Assembly (NCBI GenBank): GCA_018401565.1
Contig: JAGYKS010000025.1
Location: 124,001-188,000, forward strand
Length of the DNA stretch: 64,000 nucleotides
Direction: 5' to 3'
Origin: Acidimicrobiales bacterium
GTDB taxonomy: Bacteria; Actinomycetota; Acidimicrobiia; Acidimicrobiales; Acidimicrobilacustridaceae
Shown one piece after another: positions 1 to 8,723 of this stretch. Made by a program: the position numbers and the translations under genes. Each line of letters begins with the position of its first letter. The stretch's first letter is position 1. A model generated the notes under the pieces. The model saw only the letters and a program-made list of their open reading frames with translations. It was not told where the DNA came from and did not search any database.

Positions 1-560
1 GGGAAGCTGCTCGAGTGGGAACACCATCCCTCCGGCCAGCAGCAGGATCACGTACAGCCCGTTGGCCACCCCGAGGGTCACGGTGCCCCGCAGCGTCCCG
101 GCCAGCAGCAACCCCAGGCCGGCGAAGGCAGCGGTACCGGCCAGCAACGCCGGGACCAACGCCACGAGTGGACCATCGGGCCGCCATCCCAGCACCACGG
201 CGGTGGGGATCAGTACCGCCATCTGGACGGCGATCGTCACCAGCACGGTGGTGACTTTGGCCGCCAGCCACCGGCCCCGTCCCAGCGGCGTGGCCCCCAG
301 CCGCTTGAGGACCCCGTACTGCCGTTCAAACCCGGTGCCGATGCCAAGGCTCACCATGGCCGTGGACATCACGGCCAGCGCCAACACTCCCGGGGCGATG
401 AAGTCCACCCGGGCGTCGTAGCCGTCGGGAACGGCGACCACATCCACCAGACTGAAAAACACCAGAACCAGCAGGGGATCACCATGCTGACCAGCAACTG
501 TTCGCCGTTGCGGGCGGCAAGCCGGAGTTCAGCGGTGAGCTGACCGAGGTAGGGCCTCAT
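1..560 (-). CDS. ABC-2 type transporter permease (partial, frame break)
   Basis: Membrane permease of an ABC exporter whose ATPase is the adjoining gene (557-1561); its ATG overlaps the ATPase stop. The start reads MRPYLGQLTAELRLAARNGE, typical of ABC-2 permeases. The frame breaks at about 474-478 in a run of four C on the coding strand; adding one C restores LLVLVFFSLVDVV, then GFERQYGVLKRLGATPLG, the cytoplasmic motif of ABC-2 (DrrB-like) permeases, followed by hydrophobic segments to the window edge. The C-terminal part lies outside. The substrate cannot be told from sequence. The break is more likely a base-call error than a true pseudogene. Confidence 0.8.
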
Positions 561-1561
561 GACGGGGAGTCCCCACGGGGCGACGGTCCATCAGGATCGT
601 CGGGCACGTCGGGCACGTCGGCCAGAGCACGGTCGGGCGGGCCGGGTGCGGGCGGGTCGGCCGTGAGGGTCAGGAACACCTCTTCGAGGGTCCGCCTTCC
701 CACCTGAAGGTCGGCCAGCGACAGCTCCCGGTCGGCCAGCCAGGTGGTGAGCGCCGAGATGCGCTGGGGCGTGGGCGCTCCGGCCACCTCGTAGTGGCCG
801 TCGGCGCCCTCGGTCACCACGGCGTCGAGCGCCGCCGCCAAGCCGGCGCCGTCGAGGCCAGCAGCAGTGGTGAACCCGAACGACAACCGGTCGCCGGCAG
901 TGAGCTCGTCGGGTGTCCCCGAAGCCAGGACCCGCCCGCGGTCCACGATCACGATGTGGTCGGCGATGCGTTGGGCGTCGGCGAGGTCGTGGGTGGTGAG
1001 CACCACGCACACACCGTCAGCGGCAAGGGCGGTGACCAGGTCGCGCACCACCACACGGCCGGCGGGGTCGATGCCGGCAGTGGGTTCGTCCAAAAACGCC
1101 ACCCGGGGACGACCCACCAGCGCCAGCGCCAGCGACAGCCGCTGCTGCTCGCCACCCGACAGCTGACGCCACGACGTGCGGGTGCGTCCGGTGAGGCCCA
1201 CCCGTTCGATGAGCTCGCCCGGCTCGAGCGGGTCGGGGTAGTACGAGGCGTACAGCCGGACCGCCTCGCCGACCCGCATCTGGTTGGGGATGCCCCCCGC
1301 CTGAAGCATCACCCCGATGTGGCCCACCAGCTTTCGGTGGTCACCAACCGGATCCAGCCCGCACACCCGCACGGTGCCTGACGTGGGTCGTCGGTAGCCT
1401 TCGAGGGTCTCCACCGTGCTGGTCTTGCCGGCTCCGTTGGGCCCAAGAACGGCCAGCACCTGACCGGCTCTGGCCGTGAACGAGATGCCGTCCACGGCGG
1501 TGAGGTCGCCGTAGCGCACGACCAGGTCATCGACCTCCACCAGTACGTCACGGTCGGCCAC
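557..1561 (-). CDS. ABC transporter ATP-binding protein
   Basis: Energises the exporter formed with the downstream permease. Walker A GPNGAGKTST (about residues 40-49), signature LSGGEQQRLSL, Walker B VAFLDEPTAGID and the switch His in LTTHDL are all present. The 334-residue length, with a C-terminal extension of about 80 residues after the nucleotide-binding domain, fits the DrrA/NatA exporter class. The tail is Pro/Asp-rich (PDVPDDPDG). The GTG start at 1561 lies 8 bases after TAGCGT, a leaderless-type promoter. Divergent from serS. Natural product, drug or lipid export are all possible; the substrate is unknown. Confidence 0.93.
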   Translation of the reverse strand: MADRDVLVEVDDLVVRYGDLTAVDGISFTARAGQVLAVLGPNGAGKTSTVETLEGYRRPTSGTVRVCGLDPVGDHRKLVGHIGVMLQAGGIPNQMRVGEAVRLYASYYPDPLEPGELIERVGLTGRTRTSWRQLSGGEQQRLSLALALVGRPRVAFLDEPTAGIDPAGRVVVRDLVTALAADGVCVVLTTHDLADAQRIADHIVIVDRGRVLASGTPDELTAGDRLSFGFTTAAGLDGAGLAAALDAVVTEGADGHYEVAGAPTPQRISALTTWLADRELSLADLQVGRRTLEEVFLTLTADPPAPGPPDRALADVPDVPDDPDGPSPRGDSPS

Positions 1562-1641
1562 GGTCTCCGACGCTACCCGTCGCCCCGGCCCCGGCGAGAA
1601 CCCGGACCGGCGCCGGGCGTGTGATGGCTAGGGTGAACGAC

Positions 1642-2931
1642 GTGATCGACTTGCGGCAGATCCGCTCGGACTACCCCACCGTGGCCGCCTCGCTGGCCAG
1701 GCGGGGCATTGCCCTCGACGGGCTGGAACGTGTGCGGGAACTCGACGAGGCCCACCGGGCGGTGGAGACCGAGCGCAACGGCATCCGCAGTGAGATCAAG
1801 GAGTTGTCGCGCACCGTGGGCGGGCTGCGTCGCGACGGTCGGATGGACGAGGCCGAGACGGTGGCCGCCCGCAGTCGTCAACTCGGTGACGCCGAGCGGG
1901 CACTCGACGCCAGCGAGGACGAACTCAAAGCGGCCATACGCGAGTTGCTGCTGGTGGTGCCCAACCTGCCGGCCGACGACGCCCCCGACGGGGCGAGCGA
2001 GGCCGACAACGTGGTGCTGCGCCACGAGGGCTGGGATCCCGACAGCTATGTCGACCATCAGCGGGTGCCGCACTGGGATGTGGGTGAAGCCCTGGGAATC
2101 CTGGACGTCGAGCGTGCGGTGAAGATGTCGGGATCGATGTTCACCATGTTCCGCGGTGCCGGTGCCACCTTGGCCCGGGCGCTGTGCCAGCTGGCCCTTG
2201 ACGCCAACGCCGACGCCTTCGAGGAGATTCGCCCGCCGTCGATGGTGCTCACCGACACCATGATCTCCACGGGTCATCTGCCCAAGTTTTCCGACGACGC
2301 CTATCACGCCGAGCGCGACGACCTGTGGTCCATCCCCACCGCCGAGGTGCCACTCACGTCGTTGGCCCGTGACGAGATCCTGGCTGAGGACGACCTCCCC
2401 ATGCGGCTCATGGCCCACACGGCCTGCTTCCGCCGTGAGGCGGGGTCGGCCGGCCGCGACACCCGTGGCCTGTTGCGGGTGCATGAGTTCGACAAGGTCG
2501 AGATCCTTGCCTACTGCACCCCCGAACAGGCCGCTGACGTGCACGCCGACCTGCTGGCGCGTGCCGAGCGGTTGTTGGCCCAGCTGGGTCTGGCCTACCG
2601 GGTGCTGGACCTGTGCGCCGGCGACATCGGCCAGTCGTCGCGCCGCACCTTTGACCTCGAGGTGTACTCCCCGGGTGTGGACCAGTGGCTGGAGTGCTCG
2701 TCGGTGTCGTGGTTCGGCGACTACCAGGCCCGCCGGGCCCACATTCGCTACCGCCGCAACGAAGGTGGGTCACCGGTGATGGTGCACACCCTCAACGGGT
2801 CGGCGCTGGCGGTGCCCCGGGTGTGGGCAGCCGTGGTGGAGACCCACCGTCAGCCCGACGGCACGGTGGCGATACCTGAGGTGCTGCACCCCTACATGCG
2901 AGGCGCCACCGTGATTGGTCCCCGACGTTGA
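1642..2931 (+). CDS. serS: Seryl-tRNA synthetase
   Basis: Charges tRNA-Ser with serine. The N-terminal arm is a coiled coil (about residues 25-100), followed by the class II core: motif 2 region TACFRREAGSAGRDTRGLLRVHEF with its arginines, and motif 3 NGSALAVPRVWAAVVET. The GTG at 1642 is preferred over in-frame starts at 1621 and 1624 because TAGGGT at 1629-1634 lies 7 bases upstream (leaderless pattern) and the protein then begins VIDLRQIRSDYP, as SerRS proteins do. About 429 residues, normal for the family. Divergent from the ABC genes; followed by a repeat-rich spacer. Confidence 0.97.
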   Translation: MIDLRQIRSDYPTVAASLARRGIALDGLERVRELDEAHRAVETERNGIRSEIKELSRTVGGLRRDGRMDEAETVAARSRQLGDAERALDASEDELKAAIRELLLVVPNLPADDAPDGASEADNVVLRHEGWDPDSYVDHQRVPHWDVGEALGILDVERAVKMSGSMFTMFRGAGATLARALCQLALDANADAFEEIRPPSMVLTDTMISTGHLPKFSDDAYHAERDDLWSIPTAEVPLTSLARDEILAEDDLPMRLMAHTACFRREAGSAGRDTRGLLRVHEFDKVEILAYCTPEQAADVHADLLARAERLLAQLGLAYRVLDLCAGDIGQSSRRTFDLEVYSPGVDQWLECSSVSWFGDYQARRAHIRYRRNEGGSPVMVHTLNGSALAVPRVWAAVVETHRQPDGTVAIPEVLHPYMRGATVIGPRR

Positions 2932-3058
2932 TTTCCGGGCCTGCTCATCGGGCCTGATGTTCAGGGCTGATCCACCCGGCTGATTCTCGGGTCTGCTTGT
3001 TGGGCCTGATTGTTGGGCCTGATTGTTGGGGGCGAGCCTGGCCGGGTATCCGCTGGGG
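2932..3058. repeat. Degenerate tandem repeats after serS stop
   Basis: Spacer between convergent serS and crcB. It is built from variants of GGGCCTGAT. The clearest part is a 13-bp unit TTGTTGGGCCTGA at 2997-3009 and 3010-3022 with a partial third copy at 3023-3030. Several copies contain TGA. No hairpin-plus-T-tract terminator is visible. Confidence 0.75.
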
Positions 3059-3430
3059 TCATGACGTGATGGTGAGGCCCACCCATGCCAGTGCCACACC
3101 CCCGACCAGCGTGGCGGCGCCGTAGGCCCCGGCCATCAGCCACCGTTGCCGTTGCAGCAGCTGGGTCAGCTCATGGGCAAACGACGAAAACGTGGTGAAG
3201 GCGCCGAGTCCGCCAACGGCGGTGACCAGTGCCAGTGTGGACAGCGAGCTGAGGTCATCGCCAGCGGCACCAGCCAGCACGCCAATGGCCAACGACCCCA
3301 CGAGGTTCACCGCCAGGGTGCCCATCGGCCACAGGCCCGCCCGCTGGGCAATCTGCTGGGTACCGGCCCGGGCCAGGGTGCCGGTCGCCGCCAGCACCAC
3401 GAACGCCGCCGCCATGGCCACCGGGGTCAT
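3059..3430 (-). CDS. crcB: Fluoride channel subunit CrcB/Fluc (second copy)
   Basis: Small dual-topology membrane protein (123 residues, four hydrophobic segments) that exports fluoride. Family motifs are visible: TGTLARAGTQQIA near the N-terminus, GTLAVNLVGSLAIGVL (the NxxG motif of TM2), and GGLGAFTTFSSFAHE (the conserved FTTFSTF-type element). ATG at 3430 is chosen because the protein starts just before TM1. It lies 19 bases downstream of another crcB, so the two probably form a heterodimeric channel, as paired actinobacterial and Gram-positive genes do. No fluoride riboswitch fold was recognised upstream of the pair. Confidence 0.92.
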   Translation of the reverse strand: MTPVAMAAAFVVLAATGTLARAGTQQIAQRAGLWPMGTLAVNLVGSLAIGVLAGAAGDDLSSLSTLALVTAVGGLGAFTTFSSFAHELTQLLQRQRWLMAGAYGAATLVGGVALAWVGLTITS

Positions 3431-3449
3431 GTGACCCTCCGCCCGATGG

Positions 3450-3842
3450 TCACGACGCCGCCACCACAGCGCGTCCCACTGCGACGGCCACCACGCACAC
3501 CACCACCGACACCACGGCGTACACGGCAGTGCCCGGCCCGGCAGCGTCACGAAGTGAGCGGGCCACCTCGAGTGACACGGTTGAAAACGTGGTCAGCCCC
3601 CCGCACACCCCCACCACCAATGTGGTGCGCACGGTGGGGGGCCAGTTCCAGCGTCGGGCCGCCTCCACGGTGGCCCCCACTCCGGCGCTGCCGACCACGT
3701 TGGCCACCCCGACGGCAATCAACAGGCTGGTGCCGGTGTCGCCCACCAGCTCCAGCAGACCCAGGCGCATCGAGGCCCCGACCACCCCGCCGAGGGCGAC
3801 GACAACCCGAAGCCTGATCGTCAGCGAATTGATCCAGGCCAT
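3450..3842 (-). CDS. crcB: Fluoride channel subunit CrcB/Fluc (first copy)
   Basis: 130-residue four-segment membrane protein, partner of the crcB just downstream. It shows GGVVGASMRLGL, the ANVVGSAGVGATVE element (TM2 Asn) and CGGLTTFSTVSLE (the TM3 Phe/Thr/Ser track). The ATG at 3842 follows TAGGGT (minus strand, 3849-3854) by 6 bases, so transcription is probably leaderless and covers both copies. Its product is fluoride efflux that protects enolase and pyrophosphatase; this role is from the family. Confidence 0.93.
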   Translation of the reverse strand: MAWINSLTIRLRVVVALGGVVGASMRLGLLELVGDTGTSLLIAVGVANVVGSAGVGATVEAARRWNWPPTVRTTLVVGVCGGLTTFSTVSLEVARSLRDAAGPGTAVYAVVSVVVCVVAVAVGRAVVAAS

Positions 3843-3975
3843 GGCCGAACCCTAGTTGTGGCCTGCAACCCGGTGACGTGGCTGCACGCCACTGGGGTGA
3901 TGGACCTGTCCCCGGACCGACGGGGTGGGCCAGTCGGGTGTGGCATCGTCGGCTCGATCCCGCTTGACTGGACCC

Positions 3976-4650
3976 ATGCTGTTTGACGACATCACCCGGC
4001 CGCCGAGTCCCCATCCCGGTCTCGACGAGCTGCGCAGCCAGTTTGAGGCTGACGGCCTCGACATCGGCGACCTGGACCCCGACCCCATCACCGAGTTTCA
4101 GGTGTGGTTCGACGCTGCGGCGCGTGCCGGGGTGCATGAGCCGCACGCCATGGTGCTGGCCACCGCTGATGACTCGGGGCGTCCGGCGGCCCGGCATGTG
4201 CTGCTCAAGGGCCTCGACACCAATGGCTTCGTGTTTTACACCAACGACGACAGCGACAAGGGGCGTCAACTGGCGGCCAATCCACAGGCCGCCCTGTGCA
4301 TGCCGTGGAACGTGTTGGCCCGGCAGGTGCGGGTGGTGGGATCGGTCGAGCGGGTGACCGGGGCCGAGTCAGACGAGTATTTCGCCTCGCGGCCCCGGGG
4401 GTCGCAGGTGGGGGCGTGGGCATCGCAGCAGAGTTCGGTGCTGGCAGGCCGGCACGAGTTGTTGGAGCGTGTGGCGACAGCCGAGCAGCGCTTTGCCACG
4501 GGAGACGTTCCCCGTCCGCCTCACTGGGGCGGCTACCGGGTGGTGCCCGACGAGATCGAGTTCTGGCAGGGTCGGCCGTCGCGCCTGCACGACCGGTTCC
4601 GCTACCGCCGCAGCGGTGCCGGGTGGGTGGTCGAGCGCCTGTCGCCCTGA
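3976..4650 (+). CDS. pdxH: Pyridoxamine 5'-phosphate oxidase
   Basis: FMN enzyme that makes pyridoxal 5'-phosphate from PNP or PMP. The FMN-binding split-barrel signature is clear: [22 protein letters not shown], then [19 protein letters not shown], and the C-terminal [24 protein letters not shown] block with the substrate-binding Arg/His residues typical of PdxH. 224 residues, usual size. ATG at 3976 is the only start close to the domain. The 3' end carries a 14-bp-spaced duplication over the stop codon (see repeat at 4644). Confidence 0.95.
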   Translation: MLFDDITRPPSPHPGLDELRSQFEADGLDIGDLDPDPITEFQVWFDAAARAGVHEPHAMVLATADDSGRPAARHVLLKGLDTNGFVFYTNDDSDKGRQLAANPQAALCMPWNVLARQVRVVGSVERVTGAESDEYFASRPRGSQVGAWASQQSSVLAGRHELLERVATAEQRFATGDVPRPPHWGGYRVVPDEIEFWQGRPSRLHDRFRYRRSGAGWVVERLSP

Positions 4651-4668
4651 CAGTTCAGCCCTGACAGT
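4644..4668. repeat. Stop-codon duplication at pdxH 3' end
   Basis: GCCCTGACAGT occurs at 4644-4654 and again at 4658-4668 (14-bp spacing). The first copy contains the pdxH TGA (4648-4650); the second repeats it out of the gene. Confidence 0.8.
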
Positions 4669-4756
4669 GCTGCCGTGCGATTGCTGGCCCGCTGACCCTG
4701 CCTGGTCCGGTCGACGCTCGTCGGGCAGGGCTGAAGTCGGACAGGGGATGCGTCCC

Positions 4757-5689
4757 TCAGGGGAGAAGTTTCAGGACCTTGTCGCCCAGCAAAGCGACGT
4801 GATCGGTGTCGGCGATGTCGAGGACCTGCAGGTGGATGCGCTGGGCGCCGGCCTCGGCCCATCGGGCGATGCCGTCGAGGACCTCGGCTGGTGTGCCAGC
4901 CAGGCCGTTGCTGCGCAGTTCGTCACTGGCCCGACCGATGGCACCGGCCCGAAGTTCCACCTGCTCGTCGTCCACACCGCAGCACACCACCAGAGCCACC
5001 GACATCATCAGGTCGTCGGGGTCGCGTCCGATGACCTCACATGCGGTACGCACCCGCTCCCGCTGGGCGGCAAAGGCGTCGAGGGTGGGGAATGGCATGT
5101 TGAACTCGGTGGCGAACCGGGCCGCCAGCGCCGGGGTGCGGCGGGGGCCGTAGCCGCCCATGATGATGGGGGGTCCACCGGGCTGAACAGGTTTGGGAAG
5201 CGCTGGTGACGCCACCACCGAGTAGCTGTCGCCCTCAAACGAGTACTGGTCGCCCGGCGGGGTGTGCCACATGCCGGTGATGATTTCGAGCTGCTCGGCC
5301 AGGGCGTCGAACCGGCTGCCGAGGGTGGGAAACGGGATGCCGTAGGCGGTGTGTTCGTCGCCGAACCACCCCGCCCCCAGGCCCAGTTCAACCCGCCCGC
5401 CACTCATCTGGTCGGCCTGGGCCACGGCCACCGCCAGCGGGCCGGGCAGCCGGAATGTGGCCGAGCACACCAGCGAACCCAGCCGGATGTGTTCGGTGTG
5501 GGTGGCGATGGCAGCCAGGGTCATCCACGTGTCGGTGGGTCCGGGAAGCCCGTCGAACCCCGACATGGTGAGGTAGTGGTCGGAACGAAAGAACCCGGTG
5601 AACCCCTTGTCCTCGGCGAGCACGGCCATGGCCAACTGCTGGTCGAAGGTGGCGCCCAACTGGGGTTCAACGAAGATGCACAGTTCCAT
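4757..5689 (-). CDS. LLM-class F420-dependent oxidoreductase
   Basis: Luciferase-like TIM-barrel oxidoreductase of 310 residues. The beginning MELCIFVEPQLGATF, the segment RLGSLVCSATFRLPGPLA, then GRVELGLGAGWFGDEH (a hallmark of F420-binding LLM enzymes) and PPIIMGGYGPRRTPALAARF are visible. These proteins transfer hydride using F420H2 or FMN; the substrate cannot be predicted. Start ATG at 5689 lies 6 bases from TAGGGT on the minus strand. Monocistronic: a hairpin and the secreted-protein gene follow upstream on the same strand. Confidence 0.88.
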   Translation of the reverse strand: MELCIFVEPQLGATFDQQLAMAVLAEDKGFTGFFRSDHYLTMSGFDGLPGPTDTWMTLAAIATHTEHIRLGSLVCSATFRLPGPLAVAVAQADQMSGGRVELGLGAGWFGDEHTAYGIPFPTLGSRFDALAEQLEIITGMWHTPPGDQYSFEGDSYSVVASPALPKPVQPGGPPIIMGGYGPRRTPALAARFATEFNMPFPTLDAFAAQRERVRTACEVIGRDPDDLMMSVALVVCCGVDDEQVELRAGAIGRASDELRSNGLAGTPAEVLDGIARWAEAGAQRIHLQVLDIADTDHVALLGDKVLKLLP

Positions 5690-5740
5690 GGCGTCACCCT
5701 ACCGACCCGCCCTCGCAAGCGACCCGCCCCGACAAAGGAG

Positions 5741-5774
5741 CGAGCCGGGTGCCGCCGAAGCGACACCCGGCTCG
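5741..5774 (-). terminator. GC-rich hairpin downstream of secreted-protein gene
   Basis: Perfect 11-bp inverted repeat: CGAGCCGGGTG (5741-5751) pairs with CACCCGGCTCG (5764-5774), 12-base loop. It sits between the minus-strand gene ending at 5847 and the start of the LLM gene. There is only a weak T-rich tail on the minus strand, so it is a probable but not classical terminator. Confidence 0.65.
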
Positions 5775-5846
5775 TCCCGGGGGGGTCTAGGGGTTGAATG
5801 AGCCGCCTCGACACAGGTCGGGACGACGTACATCGTTGTCCGGGGG

Positions 5847-6422
5847 TCAGTCGCCCTCGCCAGCCGGGGAGTTGTCGCCGCCCATGCGCTCGCCGGGAAC
5901 CCGGTTCACCATGTCGGTGATGCGGGTGCGCGCCTTGTCGGTCAGGGCGTCAACCAGTGCGTTGGTGTCGACGCCGTTGGCCTCAGCGATGGCGGCCAGG
6001 CTCTGACCATCGCGCAGCTGGGTGCGCAGGTCCTCAACGCTGATGCCGATGGTCTCGGCGGCGGTCTCAAGGGGCATGCCGCCACGACCGCCAGGCCCGC
6101 CAGAACCGCCGGGACCCCTGCGACCACCCATGCCACCGGGGCCGCGATCACCGTTGTGCTCGGCCCGGTGGGCGGCGGCGTCCGATGCCATCGCATCGGC
6201 CTGCTCCTGGGTGATGGTGCCGTCGGCAACCTTGGCGTCAAGCATCGCCTGCATCCGGTCGCCGCCTCCGCGCATGGCCGGGCCACCGCCGGTGGGGGCT
6301 TCTTCGGTGGCGGAGGCGTCCTGAGCGAACGCACCGGTGGGGACGGTGATGGCCAAGCCGGCAACTCCTCCGATGAGCATGCTTGCCCCAACCCCTGCTG
6401 CGATGAGTTTCCTGTTTGCCAT
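5847..6422 (-). CDS. Secreted protein linked to two-component system
   Basis: 191 residues with a Sec signal peptide (MANRKLIAAGVGASMLIGG..., probable AFA-Q cleavage near residue 33). The mature part has a VADGTITQEQADAM element, a Gly/Arg/Pro-rich spacer (GGMGGRRGPGGSGGPGG), and a helical segment LRDGQSLAAIAEANGVD resembling the repeated DGKSLAEIA-type units of secreted DUF2680-like proteins. AGGAGG precedes the ATG well. Function unknown. Lying downstream of the response-regulator/kinase pair, with direct repeats upstream, it may be a target or sensor partner of that system (inference). Confidence 0.75.
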   Translation of the reverse strand: MANRKLIAAGVGASMLIGGVAGLAITVPTGAFAQDASATEEAPTGGGPAMRGGGDRMQAMLDAKVADGTITQEQADAMASDAAAHRAEHNGDRGPGGMGGRRGPGGSGGPGGRGGMPLETAAETIGISVEDLRTQLRDGQSLAAIAEANGVDTNALVDALTDKARTRITDMVNRVPGERMGGDNSPAGEGD

Positions 6423-6485
6423 GTCGCTGTCCTCCTGAGCCGCCGGTGATCCCGGCGGCAGTCGTGGTGTGTCGTGGTTTGTGGC

Positions 6486-6520
6486 GGCCGGTTTCCGAAA
6501 GGCCGGTTTCCGAAAGGTCG
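6486..6520. promoter_or_regulatory. 15-bp direct repeats upstream of secreted-protein gene
   Basis: GGCCGGTTTCCGAAA is repeated exactly at 6486-6500 and 6501-6515, followed by a decayed third copy (GGTCGGTTGC). It sits 65-100 bases upstream of the ATG at 6422. Each unit holds a near-palindrome TTTCCGAAA. Position and form suit a regulator site, possibly for the adjacent OmpR-type response regulator; binding is not shown. Confidence 0.5.
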
Positions 6521-6583
6521 GTTGCTGACCGCAGGGACATGCTGCACGGCCAATGTGTGGTGGGGACCGGAGGAAGGTAAGAC

Positions 6584-7948
6584 CTAGTTGAGAATGTCAG
6601 GCGGAAGCTGGAAACCAACTTCTGCCCCACCACCCGGGCGGTTGCCGGCGAACACCTCGCCACCGTGGTCGGCGGCCACCTTGGCCACGATGGACAGCCC
6701 CAGACCCGACCCCGGAAGGGTGCGGGACTCGGCACTGCGATGGAACCGCTGGAACACCCGGTTCAGGTCGGCCTGGGCGATGCCGGGTCCCCGGTCGGCG
6801 ACGCTGATCCTGCCGCCGGCAACTCTCACCTCTATGGGGGCATCGGAGCTGTCGAACTTGACGGCGTTGTCGATCAGGTTGGCCACGGCGCGCTCCATCG
6901 AGGCGGCCTGCACCATGGCGGTGGTGTCGTCGGAGGTGACGTCGATCTGCCGGCCGGTGCGCCGGTGTACGCGCTCGGCCACCGTCCGGCAGATGGCGCC
7001 CAGACTCTCGGTGGTCGCCTCGGCGTCGCTGTGGCGGTCAGCGGCCACCGCAACCACCTCGTCCACCAACGCCGCCAGTTCGAGCACGTCGCGGTCCAGG
7101 TCTCCCAGCACCTGCAGCTGGACGTCGTCGGGCAACTGGCGATGACGACGCAGCACGTCGAGATTGGTGCGCAGGCTGGTCAGGGGGGTCCGCAGTTCGT
7201 GGCCGGCGTCTTCCACCAGCCGTTGCTGCTGGCGGCGTGACTCCGCCAGTGAACCCAGCATCCGGTCCAGCGCCCGACCGAGACGGCCGGCTTCGTCGCT
7301 GCCGGTCACATCAATGGCCACCTCGAGGCTCCCGCTGATTCCGACCTGGTCGGCGGCGGCGGTGAGACGGCGGATGCGCTGGGTGACGCCGAACGCCAGC
7401 AGCCACCCGACGGCGGCCCCGCCAAGGGTCACCAACACCACGACGGTCCACAGGCGGGTGCCCAGCCCGTCGAGTACCGACTGTGTCTCGGTCAGGTCGC
7501 GGGCCACCTGCAGCGCCCCGCCGGGGATGCCCACGGTGATGATCCGGTAGGGGGTTGCGTCGTTGGGATCGCTACCCGAGGTCAGCGCCGCTCCCTGCTG
7601 GGTGCGGGCGACGTCGGCATCGACCCCGTCCACCGGCAGGGTCACACCGTCGGAGGCGTCGATGGCCTGACCGCTGTCGTCGAGCACCTGCACCACGTAC
7701 TGGTCGATGCCCACCAGGCGCTCGGGGACGACAACCCGGGGTCCGGGGTTGCGTGGATCCATGAGGCCCAGCGGACCCCTGGGTCGTGATGACTGGGTGA
7801 TCAGCACCGACGCCGCGCTCTGCAGGGATCGGTCCACTTCCTCGATCAGACGCGCCTCGGTGGCCTGATACGACAGCAACCCCACCGTGGCTGTGGCCAC
7901 CGCACTCACCACGGCGACCGCCAGTGCGACCTTCCCCCCGAGCCCCAC
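6584..7948 (-). CDS. Sensor histidine kinase (HAMP, HisKA, HATPase)
   Basis: 454-residue membrane sensor. TM1 is at about residues 7-27, an extracellular domain of about 135 residues follows, then TM2 near 165-190, a HAMP linker, the HisKA box EDAGHELRTPLTSLRTN with the phospho-accepting His, and an ATPase domain with NLIDNAVKF (N box), ADRGPGIA (G1), FQRFHRS and GSGLGLSIVAKV (G2). Domain order and the actinobacterial context resemble MprB/CseC-type kinases that sense envelope stress. The GTG start lies 3 bases after the response-regulator stop, so the two are cotranscribed. Confidence 0.93.
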   Translation of the reverse strand: MGLGGKVALAVAVVSAVATATVGLLSYQATEARLIEEVDRSLQSAASVLITQSSRPRGPLGLMDPRNPGPRVVVPERLVGIDQYVVQVLDDSGQAIDASDGVTLPVDGVDADVARTQQGAALTSGSDPNDATPYRIITVGIPGGALQVARDLTETQSVLDGLGTRLWTVVVLVTLGGAAVGWLLAFGVTQRIRRLTAAADQVGISGSLEVAIDVTGSDEAGRLGRALDRMLGSLAESRRQQQRLVEDAGHELRTPLTSLRTNLDVLRRHRQLPDDVQLQVLGDLDRDVLELAALVDEVVAVAADRHSDAEATTESLGAICRTVAERVHRRTGRQIDVTSDDTTAMVQAASMERAVANLIDNAVKFDSSDAPIEVRVAGGRISVADRGPGIAQADLNRVFQRFHRSAESRTLPGSGLGLSIVAKVAADHGGEVFAGNRPGGGAEVGFQLPPDILN

Positions 7949-7951
7949 CGG

Positions 7952-8654
7952 TCAGGAATCCCGCAGCGTGTACCCCACGCCGCGCACCGTGTGCAGCAGG
8001 GGTTGGGAGCCGTCGTGGTCGATCTTGCGCCGCAGGTAGCCGATGTACACGGCCAGATTTTTGGAGTCGGGGCCAAAGTCGTAACCCCAGATGCGGTCGT
8101 AGATGGTGCTGTGCTCCAGCACGATGCCGCTGTTGCGCATGAGCAACTCGAGGAGGTCGAACTCGGTTTTGGACAGTTCGACGGGGACGTCGGCCCGCCA
8201 CACCCGTCGGGCGGCGGGGTCCATCCTGAGGTCGGCCACCGTGATCATCCGGGCCTCGGCCGTCGGTGTCGTCGTTGCCACCGAGGTCGTCGACACGCCG
8301 GATGAGGGCGCGCAGCCGGGCCAGCAGTTCCTCCAGGGCGAACGGCTTGGGGAGGTAATCGTCGGCGCCGGCGTCAAGGCCCTCGACGCGGTCTTTGGTT
8401 TCGGTGCGGGCCGTGAGGATCAGGATCGGCAGGCGCAGACGTTCGGCCCGGATCACTTTGCACACGGTGATTCCGTCCAGCACGGGCATGCCCACGTCGA
8501 GCACCAGTGCGTCGAAGCCACCTCCGCGAACCACCTCCAGGGTTTCGCCGCCGTTGGTGGTGGTGGTGACGTCGTAACCCTCAAGGGTCAGTGCCCGATC
8601 CAGCGCTTCGCGCACGGCAAGATCATCATCGGCCACCAACACACGCGTCCCCAC
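7952..8654 (-). CDS. OmpR-family response regulator (frame break)
   Basis: Cytoplasmic partner of the downstream kinase. The receiver domain runs RVLVADDDLAVREAL, phosphorylatable Asp in ALVLDVGMPVLDG, and the Lys in LPKPFALEEL; the winged-helix DNA-binding domain ends LLHTVRGVGYTLRDS. The two halves are in different frames; the switch falls in the inter-domain linker at about 8250-8262 (around DDTD/AEARMITVADL). The span is 703 bases, one more than a multiple of three, consistent with one extra base. Probably a sequence error. MprA-like architecture. Confidence 0.88.
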
Positions 8655-8723
8655 GTGACAAGTGTGCCTGACCCGGGTAAGGAAACGGTGAGAGTCCGCA
8701 GGATCGGCCCGTTGTCCCGTGCG

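Noticed and set aside
1573..2742. Long open frame (389 codons) opposite serS
   Set aside because: Exact antisense shadow of a well-supported serS; no domain, and such frames are common in GC-rich DNA.
3849..4000. Fluoride riboswitch before the crcB pair
   Set aside because: The start lies 6 bases from a TAGGGT box, which leaves no room for a leader, and no conserved riboswitch fold is visible.
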